Positions 46,861 to 55,831 of a stretch of DNA of 64,000 bases are shown in pieces (position 1 is the first letter of the stretch; each line of letters starts with the position of its first letter). A model generated the notes under the pieces. The model saw nothing but the letters and a program-made list of their open reading frames with translations. It was not told the origin of the DNA and made no database searches. Source of the stretch: JAATGA01 sp047605605 (GTDB taxonomy: Bacteria; Pseudomonadota; Alphaproteobacteria; Rhodobacterales; Rhodobacteraceae); NCBI GenBank assembly GCA_047605605.1, contig JASGFG010000008.1, positions 1 to 64,000 of the forward strand, read 5' to 3'. The position numbers and the translations under genes are program-made.

Positions 46861-48120
46861 TCATAACAGCGTATCGGAATTGGCGACGGCGCGAGCGGCG
46901 GCGGCAAAGGCTTGCCGGGTGATTGCCAGCTCTTCCTCGCCATGCCGGCCCGATACGAAATACCGGCCCCAGGGCGAGGGCAGGGCGACGACACCGTTCC
47001 GGCGCAGGCTTTCATAGACCAGACGCGTCGCCTCGGGGCGCGACCGCTGCATCGCCTCGGCCAGCGTCTTGGGCACCGGATCGCAGAACCACAGCGAAAA
47101 GGCCGCGTCAAAGCCCGAAGTCCGGGCGGTGATCCCCTCGGCCGCAAAGGCATCGGCAATGGTGGCGCGCATCGCGGCGCCATAGGCGTTCAGCCGGTCA
47201 TAGAACGGCTGGTCCAGCAGCTTCATCGTCGCCAGCACCGCCTGCATCGCCAGCGGGTTGCCGTGATAGGTGCCGAACCGCATGACCTGCCCGCTTTCCG
47301 TCACCTCGAAGGCCTCGGCGGTGCCCAGAACGGCGGCCACGGAGATGCCGCTGCCGATGGCCTTGCCCATGGTGACCAGATCGGGGATCAGGCCCAGCTG
47401 TTCGCTGACCAGCCCGCGCCCAAGGCGAAGGCCCACCATCACCTCGTCAGAGATGATCGAGGTGCCATTGGCCTGCGCCAGCTGGGTCAGTCGCTCGAAA
47501 AAGGCGCGGTCGGGCACCAGACAGGCGGTGTTGCCCAGCATCGGCTCCACCAGAATGGCGGCCAGATCGGGGCCGTGTTCCTGGAACAGCTTTTCGATGT
47601 CGGGAATGTCGTTCACGCGGAACAGCGTGATCTCGTCCTTCAACGGGCGGGCGTTGTTGGTGGGGTCGGCCTCGGGCGAGCCGACATTGCCGAGGCGGAG
47701 AGGATCGAACCAGCCGTCATAACCGCCCGCGGCCTTGGCGACGATGCGCCGTCCGGTCTTGCCGCGCGCCATGCGGCATGCCAGATGCACCGCCTCGGTC
47801 CCGGTGGTGACAAAGGTGATCCGGTCGATGCGCGGCCCCATCAGCGCGACCAGCGCCTCGCCCGCCGCCTCTTCCAGATCGTTGCGGAACCCCGGCATCG
47901 GGCCGTTTTGCAGCGCCTGCGTGCAGGCGGCGACGACCGCCGGGTCGGCGTGGCCGACAAGGCAGGCGCCCATGGCCATGCCATAATCGACAAAGCTGCG
48001 CCCCGACACATCGGTCAGTCGCGCCCCCCGGCTCGAGGCGACGATCAGCGTTTCGCCGTCCACGTCGGGCAGCGTCCGGGGCTGGCTGGAAATGCCAAGC
48101 GGAACCGTCATGTGTTTCAT
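46861..48120 (-). CDS. Class III PLP aminotransferase (glutamate-1-semialdehyde aminomutase-like)
   Basis: A 419-residue fold-type I aminotransferase. The PLP lysine is K253 in LVTMGKAIGSG. SGxEAVHLACRMAR-type TGTEAVHLACRMARG (106-120) binds the phosphate, and IISDEVMVGLRLG holds the Asp that contacts the PLP ring nitrogen. It is closer to GSAM-like catabolic transaminases than to HemL itself, and its place 33 bases downstream of a TRAP transporter supports a role in degrading the imported compound. ATG at 48120 with GGAG eight bases upstream is preferred over 48111. Confidence 0.88.
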   Translation of the reverse strand: MKHMTVPLGISSQPRTLPDVDGETLIVASSRGARLTDVSGRSFVDYGMAMGACLVGHADPAVVAACTQALQNGPMPGFRNDLEEAAGEALVALMGPRIDRITFVTTGTEAVHLACRMARGKTGRRIVAKAAGGYDGWFDPLRLGNVGSPEADPTNNARPLKDEITLFRVNDIPDIEKLFQEHGPDLAAILVEPMLGNTACLVPDRAFFERLTQLAQANGTSIISDEVMVGLRLGRGLVSEQLGLIPDLVTMGKAIGSGISVAAVLGTAEAFEVTESGQVMRFGTYHGNPLAMQAVLATMKLLDQPFYDRLNAYGAAMRATIADAFAAEGITARTSGFDAAFSLWFCDPVPKTLAEAMQRSRPEATRLVYESLRRNGVVALPSPWGRYFVSGRHGEEELAITRQAFAAAARAVANSDTLL

Positions 48121-48153
48121 CGGATGAACTCCATTTCTCGCAGGTCTGGGCAG

Positions 48154-49440
48154 CTAGAAGCCAAAGACCTTGGGCAGCCATTCGGTCGTCGCCGGAACGA
48201 AGGCCACGATCAGCAGGCAGATGTTGCTGGTGATGAAGAAGGGCCACAGCCGCCGGGTGACGGCATTCACCCCCACCTTGGCGATGTTGCAGACCACGAA
48301 GATGTTCGTGCCGACCGGCGGGGTGAACAGCCCGATCCCGCCTGAGATCACGAAGATCAGGCCCAGTTGATAGGGTTGCAGCCCGGCCTCAAGCCCGATG
48401 GGGTGGACGATGGGCGCCAGGATGATGATCGTCGGCCCCAGATCGGCCCAGGTGCCGACAAAGGTCAGCAGCAGGATGATCAGCAGGATCATCACCACCG
48501 GCCCCGCACCGGAATTGTGCAGCAGCGAGGCGGCCCAGTCGGGCACCTGCTCGACCGTCAGAACCCAGGAAAAAGGCGTCGCCACCGCCATGATGATCAT
48601 GATCGCGCCGGTCATCCGGGCGGTTTCGTCGCAGACTTCCCACAGGGATTTCCAGGTCAGCTCGCGATAGATCAGCCCGCCGACCAGCAGCGCCCAGATC
48701 ACGGCGACAAAGGCGGCCTCGGTCGCGGTGGCGAACCCGCCCAGCATCGAGCCCAGCACCACCAGCGGCATCAGCAGCGCAGGCATGGCGCGCCAGACGT
48801 GCCGGACGGTCGAGCCCAGCGTCGGCCGCGTGTCGGATCGGGGGAACCCCTCTTTCACACCGACCCACCAGGCGGTCAGCATGAAGGTGATGCCCAGCAT
48901 GATTCCGGGGATGACCCCCGCCGCGAACAGCCCGCCGATCGAGGTGTCGGTGATCACGCCATACATGATCATCACCACACTGGGCGGCAGGATGATCCCC
49001 AGCGTGCCCGCCGCCGCGGTGACGGCGGCGGAGAAGTCCTTGGGGTATCCCTTTTTCTCCATCGCCGGGATCATGATCGCGCCGACCGCCCCGGTGTCGG
49101 CGGTGGCCGATCCGGTGATGCCGCCATAGACCATGCAGGTGGCGACGTTGACGATGCCCAGCCCGCCGCGGACCCAGCCCAGCATGTCGTCGGCCAGGTC
49201 GATGATCCGCCGCGTCAGCCCGCCCGAGTTCATGATGCCCCCCGCCACCAGAAACAGCGGGATCGCCGCCAGGTGGATGGAGTTCGCGCCGCTGAACACC
49301 TGCTGGGCGAACCAGGCGGGCGGCAGCGGCACCAGCCCGGTCAGGATGACGGCCAGCGTCGAGATGGCGATGGACCAAGCGACCGGCACGCCGGTATAAA
49401 GCGTCAGCCCGAAGACGCCGAAAAGCACGATAAGGGTCAT
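48154..49440 (-). CDS. TRAP transporter large permease (DctM-like)
   Basis: A 428-residue membrane protein with about twelve segments, the ion-coupled subunit of a TRAP transporter. Family motifs include IHLAAIPLFLVAGGIMNSGG near residue 55 and GGITGSATADTGAVGAIMIPAM near 110. It lies seven bases after the small permease and before the aminotransferase gene in one operon. Confidence 0.94.
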   Translation of the reverse strand: MTLIVLFGVFGLTLYTGVPVAWSIAISTLAVILTGLVPLPPAWFAQQVFSGANSIHLAAIPLFLVAGGIMNSGGLTRRIIDLADDMLGWVRGGLGIVNVATCMVYGGITGSATADTGAVGAIMIPAMEKKGYPKDFSAAVTAAAGTLGIILPPSVVMIMYGVITDTSIGGLFAAGVIPGIMLGITFMLTAWWVGVKEGFPRSDTRPTLGSTVRHVWRAMPALLMPLVVLGSMLGGFATATEAAFVAVIWALLVGGLIYRELTWKSLWEVCDETARMTGAIMIIMAVATPFSWVLTVEQVPDWAASLLHNSGAGPVVMILLIILLLTFVGTWADLGPTIIILAPIVHPIGLEAGLQPYQLGLIFVISGGIGLFTPPVGTNIFVVCNIAKVGVNAVTRRLWPFFITSNICLLIVAFVPATTEWLPKVFGF

Positions 49441-49447
49441 TGGCGTC

Positions 49448-49894
49448 CTATCTGGTCAGGCGGAAAAGGCGCAAAAGCGCGATGATGCCAAGGCCCGCGC
49501 CCATCACAGGCACCATGGCCTGCATGATCCAGCTGGGCGCACGCATCACAGGGGTGGGGGTAAAGGCGGTGCGGCCCAGCATGGCCCACCCGCTCCACAC
49601 CATCACGCCCGCCACGATCAGCAGGACGATGGCGTGATAGGCGCCCTTGACCCGGCCGGGCGTGGCGACCACCCCGTCGATCGACACGTTTTCGTGCCGG
49701 ACCTCGGACAGGACCGTTCCGAAGGCCGTCACCCACAGGAACACGATGCCCACCAGTTCAAACGACCAGGTCACGCCGCTGACATGCAGATAGCGGGCGA
49801 TCACCCCAAGGCCGGTGGCTGCGACGACCGCAACCACCGAGATGACCCCGCCAAGTGTCAGCAGCCAGACCGCCAGATTTCCGGTCCGCTCCAT
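49448..49894 (-). CDS. TRAP transporter small permease (DctQ-like)
   Basis: A 148-residue protein with four hydrophobic helices and the DctQ pattern TWSFELVGIVFLWVTAFG. ATG at 49894 is used; a GTG at 49900 overlapping the binding-protein stop would add two residues. It pairs with the large permease to its left. Confidence 0.91.
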   Translation of the reverse strand: MERTGNLAVWLLTLGGVISVVAVVAATGLGVIARYLHVSGVTWSFELVGIVFLWVTAFGTVLSEVRHENVSIDGVVATPGRVKGAYHAIVLLIVAGVMVWSGWAMLGRTAFTPTPVMRAPSWIMQAMVPVMGAGLGIIALLRLFRLTR

Positions 49895-49896
49895 GG

Positions 49897-50877
49897 TCAC
49901 GCGGCGGCCTTGCGGATCGCCGAAACCAGATCGGCGCCGTATTCGGCCGAGAAGGTTTCATAGACCGGCCCGACCATCTCCTTGAACGGGGCGACATCCA
50001 TGTCGTTCACGGTGACGCCGGCCTTTTTCAGCGTGTCGATGATCTCGCCATAGACCTTCTTGATCGCCTCGCGGAACCCGGCCTGGGTGTTGGCAGCGGC
50101 GGCAACCACCGCGGCCCGGTCGGCAGGGTCCAGCCCGTCCAGCCGCGCCTTGTTGGCGTACCAGTAGTTCGCGGTCCAGACATAGTTCGACAGCGACAGA
50201 TACTTCTGCACCTCATACCATTTGGCATCGTAGAAATCGCGCAGTTCGGGTTCCGCCCCGTCGACCACACCGCTTTGCAGCGCGGTATAGACCTCGCCAT
50301 AGGGGATGGACTGCGGCAGCGCGCCCAAAACCTTGATCGTCTCGATGATGACCGGGATCGGCGGGCAGCGCATCTTCAGCCCGGCCATGTCGGCAGGGGC
50401 GTTGATCGGCGCCTTGTTGCTGGTGAACGACCGGAAGCCGGAATCGAGAAAGCCCAGGATCTCATATCCGCGGGCCGGGGCCATGGCTTTCAGCTCTTCG
50501 CCGATGGGGCCGTCGAGCACGGCATGGACCTTGTCGAAACTGTCGAAAAGGAAGGGCAGCGACACGACGTTCAGCCGCGGGTCGATGGCGTCCACGACCC
50601 CGCCCAGCCCCATGTCGATGGATCCGTCGCCGACGGCCTCGTTCACCGGGCCTTCGTCGCCCAGCAGGCCGTTGGCAAAGATGGTGACGCCGACGCGGCC
50701 CTCGGTCGTCTTTTCGACCTCGGCCTTGAACTTCAGCATCGCCTCCTGGATCAGGCTGGAGTCGGGCGAGGAATGGGCGACGCGCAGCGTGGTGGCGGCG
50801 CGCGCCGGAACCCCGGTCAGGGCCAGGGTGGATATGGCGGCGCTGCCCGCAACAAAGCTGCGGCGAGTGATGGACAT
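49897..50877 (-). CDS. TRAP transporter substrate-binding protein (DctP-like)
   Basis: A 326-residue periplasmic receptor. The leader MSITRRSFVAGSAAISTLAL carries a twin-arginine-like motif and ends near ARA|A at about 28. The region GLKMRCPPIPVIIETIKVLGALPQSIPYGEVYTALQSGVVDGAE contains the DctP conserved Arg that binds a ligand carboxylate. ATG at 50877 follows GGGAG. The ligand is probably a carboxylate whose amino group is handled by the downstream aminotransferase. Confidence 0.93.
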   Translation of the reverse strand: MSITRRSFVAGSAAISTLALTGVPARAATTLRVAHSSPDSSLIQEAMLKFKAEVEKTTEGRVGVTIFANGLLGDEGPVNEAVGDGSIDMGLGGVVDAIDPRLNVVSLPFLFDSFDKVHAVLDGPIGEELKAMAPARGYEILGFLDSGFRSFTSNKAPINAPADMAGLKMRCPPIPVIIETIKVLGALPQSIPYGEVYTALQSGVVDGAEPELRDFYDAKWYEVQKYLSLSNYVWTANYWYANKARLDGLDPADRAAVVAAAANTQAGFREAIKKVYGEIIDTLKKAGVTVNDMDVAPFKEMVGPVYETFSAEYGADLVSAIRKAAA

Positions 50878-51020
50878 GCGAAACTCCCGTGTTGTCGGCC
50901 ACCTGGTCCCGGGCACCGGAATGCCGCAGGGAACGGGAAAGCTCTTGTTTATGCCCCGAATAGAGCGGCGCACCCCGCGCTGCGTCAACTGCCGCTGGGG
51001 CGCAGCGGGGCAACATCGGT

Positions 51021-51034
51021 TTATGTCGGCATAA
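51021..51034. promoter_or_regulatory. Inverted repeat TTATG-TCGG-CATAA upstream of TRAP operon
   Basis: Perfect 5-base arms with a four-base centre, 144-157 bases before the TRAP binding-protein start and 30 bases after the end of the lysR gene. It fits the T-N11-A rule of LysR operators and is the most conspicuous palindrome in the 186-base gap 50878-51063. Confidence 0.5.
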
Positions 51035-51063
51035 TCGGCAGTGATCCGGCCCGTGCCTGTGGA

Positions 51064-51963
51064 TCAGGCCGGCCGTTCGGTGAATTCCAGAAACGCATCC
51101 TTTCCACGCAAGGACGCGAATTCCGCCTTCAGAAACGACGCGATCTTGCGCGCGGCAAGGCGCTGGTTTTCGGGAACCACGATGGTCAGCAGCGAATCGG
51201 GCAGCACGGGCAGGTTCGCCGCCACCGGATCGACCACCCGCCAGCCTTGCGGGACGGCGCATTCCGGCAGCACGGTCAGCATCCGCCCCGAGGCCACCGC
51301 CATCAGCAACCCCGCCAGATGCGACGACGAATGCACCATCCGCCACGGACGCCCGTGCCGTTCCAGCGCGGCGGTGATGCGCGGGCGAGCCGAACATTCG
51401 TCGGAAAACAGCGCCAGCCGCAGCGCATCCTCGGCTTCCGGGTCGCCGCTGGGCCCGGTGCACCAGACCTGCCGGTGGCGGAACAGCACCTCGCCCTTGG
51501 GTTGCACATCCATCTGGCAGACCGCCAGCGCGATGTCGATCTGGCCGTGATCGACCATGGTATGCAGGCGCGTGGAAAAATCGCAGGTCAGGTCGATATA
51601 GATGGCCCGATGCTGCGGCGCGAACTTGTGCAGCAGCAGGTTGCCGATCACCCCCAGATAGTCGTCTGGCATCCCCAGGCGCACCCGCGCCTCGGCCATA
51701 CTGTCGCTGAGAAAGGACAGCGCCTCGGCCTCGAGCGCGGCGATCTTGCGGGCATAGCCGATCAGGCTCTGGCCGACGGCAGTGGGAATGGCGCCGTGGG
51801 GCGTGCGTTCGAACAGGCGCTTTTGCAGCTTTTCCTCGGTCCGGGCGATGCACATGCTGACCGCGGCCTGGGTCTTGCCCAGCCGTTCGGCTGCAGCGGT
51901 AAAGCTGCGGGTATCGGCAACGGCGATCAGAACCGCCAGGGTCTCGCTTTCAAGGTGACGCAT
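51064..51963 (-). CDS. LysR family transcriptional regulator
   Basis: A 299-residue LysR protein. The HTH covers residues 1-62 (LAVLIAVADTRSFTAAAERLGKTQAAVSMCIARTEEKL), followed by a normal effector domain. It lies directly upstream of the TRAP/aminotransferase operon on the same strand, with an operator-like repeat between, and downstream of an SDR gene. It probably regulates the TRAP operon. Confidence 0.92.
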   Translation of the reverse strand: MRHLESETLAVLIAVADTRSFTAAAERLGKTQAAVSMCIARTEEKLQKRLFERTPHGAIPTAVGQSLIGYARKIAALEAEALSFLSDSMAEARVRLGMPDDYLGVIGNLLLHKFAPQHRAIYIDLTCDFSTRLHTMVDHGQIDIALAVCQMDVQPKGEVLFRHRQVWCTGPSGDPEAEDALRLALFSDECSARPRITAALERHGRPWRMVHSSSHLAGLLMAVASGRMLTVLPECAVPQGWRVVDPVAANLPVLPDSLLTIVVPENQRLAARKIASFLKAEFASLRGKDAFLEFTERPA

Positions 51964-52045
51964 GGCCGCGCCCTTTCCTTCGGAACCCGGTGATCTTCGG
52001 GGGCTTCCCCCCGCGACGCAAGCCGTTCCTGCGCGGGTGGCGCGC

Positions 52046-52831
52046 TTACATCAACAGCGGGCTTTCCGGCAGCGTGGCGCCCCCGTCGACCACGATGGTC
52101 TGCCCGGTGATATAGCGCGCCTCGTCCGAGGCGAGGAACAGCATCGCATGGGCGATGTCCGCGGGCTGGCCTATGGCGCCCACGGGGATGTATTTCGCCA
52201 GTGCCAGCGACCGCGCGTCCTGCCCCGTGCGGCCCAGATCGGGGGCGGCGATGAAGCCCGGCTCCACCCCGTTGACGGTAATCCCGTCCTTTGCCAGTTC
52301 CAGCGCCGCCGCGCGGATGAAGCCGTTCACCCCGGCCTTCGACGCCGCATAGGCCGACATGCCCCCGATGGCCACCCGCGGCCCGGTCACGGACGAGGTG
52401 ATGACGATCCGCCCGCCGCCCCGCGCCTGCATATGCGGCTGCGCCGCCTGCGCCAGCCAGAAACAGGCACCCAGATTGACCGCCAGCGTCGCATCCAGCT
52501 CTGCCTCGGTCAGATCCGACAGCGGGCGGCTTTCGACCAGCCCGGCATTCTGGATCACGATGTCCAGCGCGCCGAACACCTCGATCACGGTGCGGATTAC
52601 CGCGGCATTGCCGTCGCGGCTCTCTCCCTCATAGGGGCAGGCGAAGGCCTGACCGCCCTGCGAGCGGATTTCCTGCGCAACGACTTCGGCGCGTTCGACC
52701 GTGCGATTGGCTACGACAACCCGTGCGCCCTGTGCGGCAAGCAGACGGGCCGTCTCGGCCCCCATACCGCGGCCCGCCCCCGTCACAAGCGCGACTTTTC
52801 CGGCAAGTTCAAACGTCATCTGCACACTCAT
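52046..52831 (-). CDS. Short-chain dehydrogenase/reductase (SDR)
   Basis: A 261-residue classical SDR. It has TGAGRGMG (about 17-24) for NAD(P), NAG in IVIQNAGLVES, the catalytic Ser in VITSSVTG and YAASK in the Tyr-Lys position, with VNLGACFW giving the Asn. It ends with the usual SGQTIVVDGG-type ITGQTIVVDGG. Arg after Asn at the end of beta-strand 2 (VVVANRT) suggests NADP preference. ATG at 52831 or 52819. It lies 82 bases upstream of the LysR gene on the same strand; the substrate is unknown. Confidence 0.9.
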   Translation of the reverse strand: MSVQMTFELAGKVALVTGAGRGMGAETARLLAAQGARVVVANRTVERAEVVAQEIRSQGGQAFACPYEGESRDGNAAVIRTVIEVFGALDIVIQNAGLVESRPLSDLTEAELDATLAVNLGACFWLAQAAQPHMQARGGGRIVITSSVTGPRVAIGGMSAYAASKAGVNGFIRAAALELAKDGITVNGVEPGFIAAPDLGRTGQDARSLALAKYIPVGAIGQPADIAHAMLFLASDEARYITGQTIVVDGGATLPESPLLM

Positions 52832-53072
52832 GCATGGTCATTCATGTTCCCAGGATCTTATCGGTCATGAGGTATCTGAAGAAAAGCCGCCGGCGTCGGT
52901 GCGGTGGCCTTTTCATCGGGCTTCCGAAGGATCATCGCCCTGCCCCGCTGCGCCCCTGTTCCGCGCGTGGCGGGATCGCCAGGCGCGCAGGCCCACCTTG
53001 CGAACCACAGTATTTGACCGTTTCTTTTATGCCAGGCACAGGCCTGCGGCGGAAAGCGGAGTGTGCGCGGCT

Positions 53073-53867
53073 TCAAAGGACATGCGACAGAAATGCCCGG
53101 GTGCGTTCCGATGTCGGATTCCGCAGCATCTCGTGGGGGTTGCCGGCTTCCTGGACAACGCCGCCATCCATGAAGATCAGCTGGTCGCCCACCTCTCGCG
53201 CAAACCCGATCTCGTGTGTCACGACGATCATGGTGATGCCGCTCTGCGCAAGGTCGCGCATCACGGCCAACACCTCGCCCACCAGTTCCGGGTCCAGCGC
53301 CGATGTCGGCTCATCGAACAGCAAAAGCTTGGGATCCATCGCCAGGGCACGGGCGATGGCGACGCGTTGCTGCTGCCCACCGGAAAGTTGGCGCGGCCAG
53401 GCGTCGGCCTTGTGCGCCAGTCCCACCCGCTCCAGCAGGACCATGGCGCGGTCGCGCGCCTCGGCCCGCGGGATGCCGCGCACCTGCATCGGCGCTTCCA
53501 TCAGGTTTTCAAGCGCGGTCATGTGCCCGAACAGGTTAAAGTTCTGAAACACCATGCCGATGTCGGCCCGCCTGCGACACAGCTCGGCCGGGCGCACCAC
53601 ATGCAGCCTGCCATCGACCAGATCGTAGCCGACGAACTTGTCCTCGACCAGCAGAAGGCCACCTGAGATGTCCTCCAGGTGGTTGATACAGCGCAGGAAG
53701 GTGCTTTTGCCGGACCCAGACGGCCCGATGATGCAGGCGACCGATCCGGCCGGCACCGACAGATCGACGCCCTTCAACACCTCGACCCTGCCGAAACTTT
53801 TCCGCACGCCGCGGGCATAGACCATCATGTTTTCGGGAACGTGAAAGTCCTGTTCCAGATCGCTCAT
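53073..53867 (-). CDS. Amino-acid ABC transporter ATP-binding protein
   Basis: A 264-residue GlnQ/HisP-type ATPase. GPSGSGKST is at about 48-56, then QLSGGQQQR and LLLFDEPTSALD. The stretch between Walker A and the Q-loop is about eight residues longer than in the two other amino-acid ATPases in this window. ATG at 53867 has GGAGGG upstream and overlaps the permease stop. It ends the operon that starts with the binding protein at 55691. Confidence 0.94.
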   Translation of the reverse strand: MSDLEQDFHVPENMMVYARGVRKSFGRVEVLKGVDLSVPAGSVACIIGPSGSGKSTFLRCINHLEDISGGLLLVEDKFVGYDLVDGRLHVVRPAELCRRRADIGMVFQNFNLFGHMTALENLMEAPMQVRGIPRAEARDRAMVLLERVGLAHKADAWPRQLSGGQQQRVAIARALAMDPKLLLFDEPTSALDPELVGEVLAVMRDLAQSGITMIVVTHEIGFAREVGDQLIFMDGGVVQEAGNPHEMLRNPTSERTRAFLSHVL

Positions 53868-54784
53868 CCCCGCACCCTCCTTGAAAAGCTGAAGGCCGAC
53901 CGCAGCGCGGCCCGGAACCCGCCCCCGCCGCCCCGGCTTTCGCTGCGGTTGAAGTGGATTTCGAGGAAATGCTGGCCGATCGACATGATCGTCACCACCG
54001 CCAGATACCAGAAGGCCACGACGATCAGCAGCGGGATCGTCTCGAACGTGCGGGCATAGATCGTCTGGGCGGAATAAAGCAGGTCATCCACCGCGATCAC
54101 CGTTACCAGCGATGTGGCCTTCATCAGATTGATCGCCTCGTTCCCCGTGGGCGGCACGATGAAGCGCATCGCCTGCGGCAGAACGATCCGCCGCAGGATC
54201 TTGCCGCGCGACATGCCCAGCGTCGAGGCCGCCTCGGTCTGCCCCGCGGGAACCGAGGTGATGCCGGCGCGGATGATTTCGGCCATATATCCCGCCTCGT
54301 GCAGGGAAAGCGCGATCACCGCGGTCAGGAACGGCGTCATCACGTCGTTGGTGCGGATGCTGAACAGGGTGCCGATCCCCGGCAGGGTCAGGCTGATCGT
54401 CGGCATGATGATGGCTAGGTTGAACCAGAAGATCAGCTGGATCAGCGCCGGCGCGCCGCGAAAGAACCAGATATAGGCATTGGCAAAGGTCTGGAGGATC
54501 CGGCTGGGCGACAGCCGCATGATCGCGATGATTGTGCCGATCACCGTGGCTAGCACCATGATCGTCACCGTCAGCAGCAGCGTATTGCCCAGCCCGCGCA
54601 GGATCGACGGATGGAACAGGTATTTGCCCACCACCGGCCAGGCAAAGGCCTTGTTGGTGCCGATGGCCCAGACCAGCAGCGCCAGAAAGGCCAGCGTTAC
54701 CGCGGTGGCGATCCAAAGGCCGGTGCGGCGGGGAGGAACGACCGTCAGATCCTCGACCCGAAGCCTGTGGGGCGACTGGTTCAT
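53864..54784 (-). CDS. Amino-acid ABC transporter permease
   Basis: A 306-residue permease with an N-terminal cytoplasmic segment, one early helix (about 24-44), then the conserved five-helix core containing IWFFRGAPALIQLIFWF and the EAA loop QTEAASTLGMSRGKILRRIVLPQAMR. ATG at 54784 follows AGGAG. It is 67 bases downstream of the binding-protein gene. Confidence 0.93.
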   Translation of the reverse strand: MNQSPHRLRVEDLTVVPPRRTGLWIATAVTLAFLALLVWAIGTNKAFAWPVVGKYLFHPSILRGLGNTLLLTVTIMVLATVIGTIIAIMRLSPSRILQTFANAYIWFFRGAPALIQLIFWFNLAIIMPTISLTLPGIGTLFSIRTNDVMTPFLTAVIALSLHEAGYMAEIIRAGITSVPAGQTEAASTLGMSRGKILRRIVLPQAMRFIVPPTGNEAINLMKATSLVTVIAVDDLLYSAQTIYARTFETIPLLIVVAFWYLAVVTIMSIGQHFLEIHFNRSESRGGGGGFRAALRSAFSFSRRVRG

Positions 54785-54851
54785 GCGTTTCTCCTGGGCG
54801 GGCGGCAGGGCGGTGCGGCGCCCCATCCGGGATGCCGCCTTTCGGTCAGGT

Positions 54852-55691
54852 TCACTTCACGTCGTCAAGGCTGTCGACGATGAAGGCCTTGTCGATCATC
54901 GCGGCGCCAAGGCCGTATTTCTCCATGATCGTCTTGTAACTGCCGTTGGCGATCAGGGCGTTCAGCCCGGCCTCCAGCATCTTTGCCGTTTCGGCATCGC
55001 CCTTCTTCACGGCGATGCCCAGCGGGGCCTCGTCATAAAGCCCCGGCAACACGACCATCTGCCCGCCGGATGTCACCTCGAAATAGCCCGAGGCGGTGGC
55101 ATCGTCCATCTTGCCGTCGATCCGGTCGGAAAGCGCGGCCTGGGTCACGTCCTTACCTTCCAGAAAGACCTTTTTATCCAGCGCCGCCAGCCCCTTTTCG
55201 GTGCATTCGGTCACCAGCTTGTCAACCAGGAAGTCCGAGACCGTGCCGCCGATCACCCCGATGCGCTTGCCGCACAACGGATGCTCGCCGCCGAAGGTGT
55301 CCTTCTTGTCGGGCGTGGTGGACACCACCAGACCCGATTTCAGGAACATCACGAAATCGACCTGCGCCAGCCGCTCCTCGGTCGGGGAAAAGGTTTCCCA
55401 TGCGATGCGGAACCGGTCGGCCGCAAGGCCGGGGATCATCGAGGGGAAGGGCATCCGCGTCACTTCCAGTTCGGCGCCCATTTCCTTGGCCACGGCGGCG
55501 GCCAGTTCGATGTTCACACCAACCTGCGCGCCCTTGTCGTCGATGAATTCGAATGGCGCATATTCCAGCGTGTTGGCGATTGTCAGCTTGCCGGTCTGCG
55601 CCACCTCGGGCGATTTCGGCACCTCTTGCGCGGCGGCGCCGCCCGCGGTCAGGGCGAGCGCGGTCAGGCCGGTGGAAAGGATCTTCTTCAT
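54852..55691 (-). CDS. Amino-acid ABC transporter substrate-binding protein
   Basis: A 279-residue family 3 binding protein. The signal peptide ends AAA|QE at about residue 22. LTIANTLEYAPFEFIDDKGAQVGVNIELAAAVAKEMG and FRIAWETFSPTEERLAQVDF are classic elements. ATG at 55691 follows AGGAG. The gene is divergent from a nucleoside hydrolase gene, which may share its regulation. Specificity is not predictable beyond polar amino acids or similar small molecules. Confidence 0.92.
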   Translation of the reverse strand: MKKILSTGLTALALTAGGAAAQEVPKSPEVAQTGKLTIANTLEYAPFEFIDDKGAQVGVNIELAAAVAKEMGAELEVTRMPFPSMIPGLAADRFRIAWETFSPTEERLAQVDFVMFLKSGLVVSTTPDKKDTFGGEHPLCGKRIGVIGGTVSDFLVDKLVTECTEKGLAALDKKVFLEGKDVTQAALSDRIDGKMDDATASGYFEVTSGGQMVVLPGLYDEAPLGIAVKKGDAETAKMLEAGLNALIANGSYKTIMEKYGLGAAMIDKAFIVDSLDDVK

Positions 55692-55796
55692 GTTACGCTC
55701 CTGTCGGTTGGATGGGCTGTCATTCGCCCTTGTTGTCTGGTCACGTCGGCGGTGCCTGCTTGATCACTGTTGTCTATTCCGCCACCATAAATCAAT

Positions 55797-55812
55797 ATTT
55801 CAATATCACAAA
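55797..55812. promoter_or_regulatory. Shared promoter motif, copy 1 (TTTCAATATCACAA core)
   Basis: An AT-rich element in the 140-base divergent gap between the binding-protein and nucleoside hydrolase genes, 20-35 bases before the hydrolase start codon. Eleven of fourteen core positions match the element at 60217-60235 (TTCCAATATCGAAA), pointing to a common regulator. Confidence 0.4.
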
Positions 55813-55831
55813 CTGCGGGAGTGACGGGACC

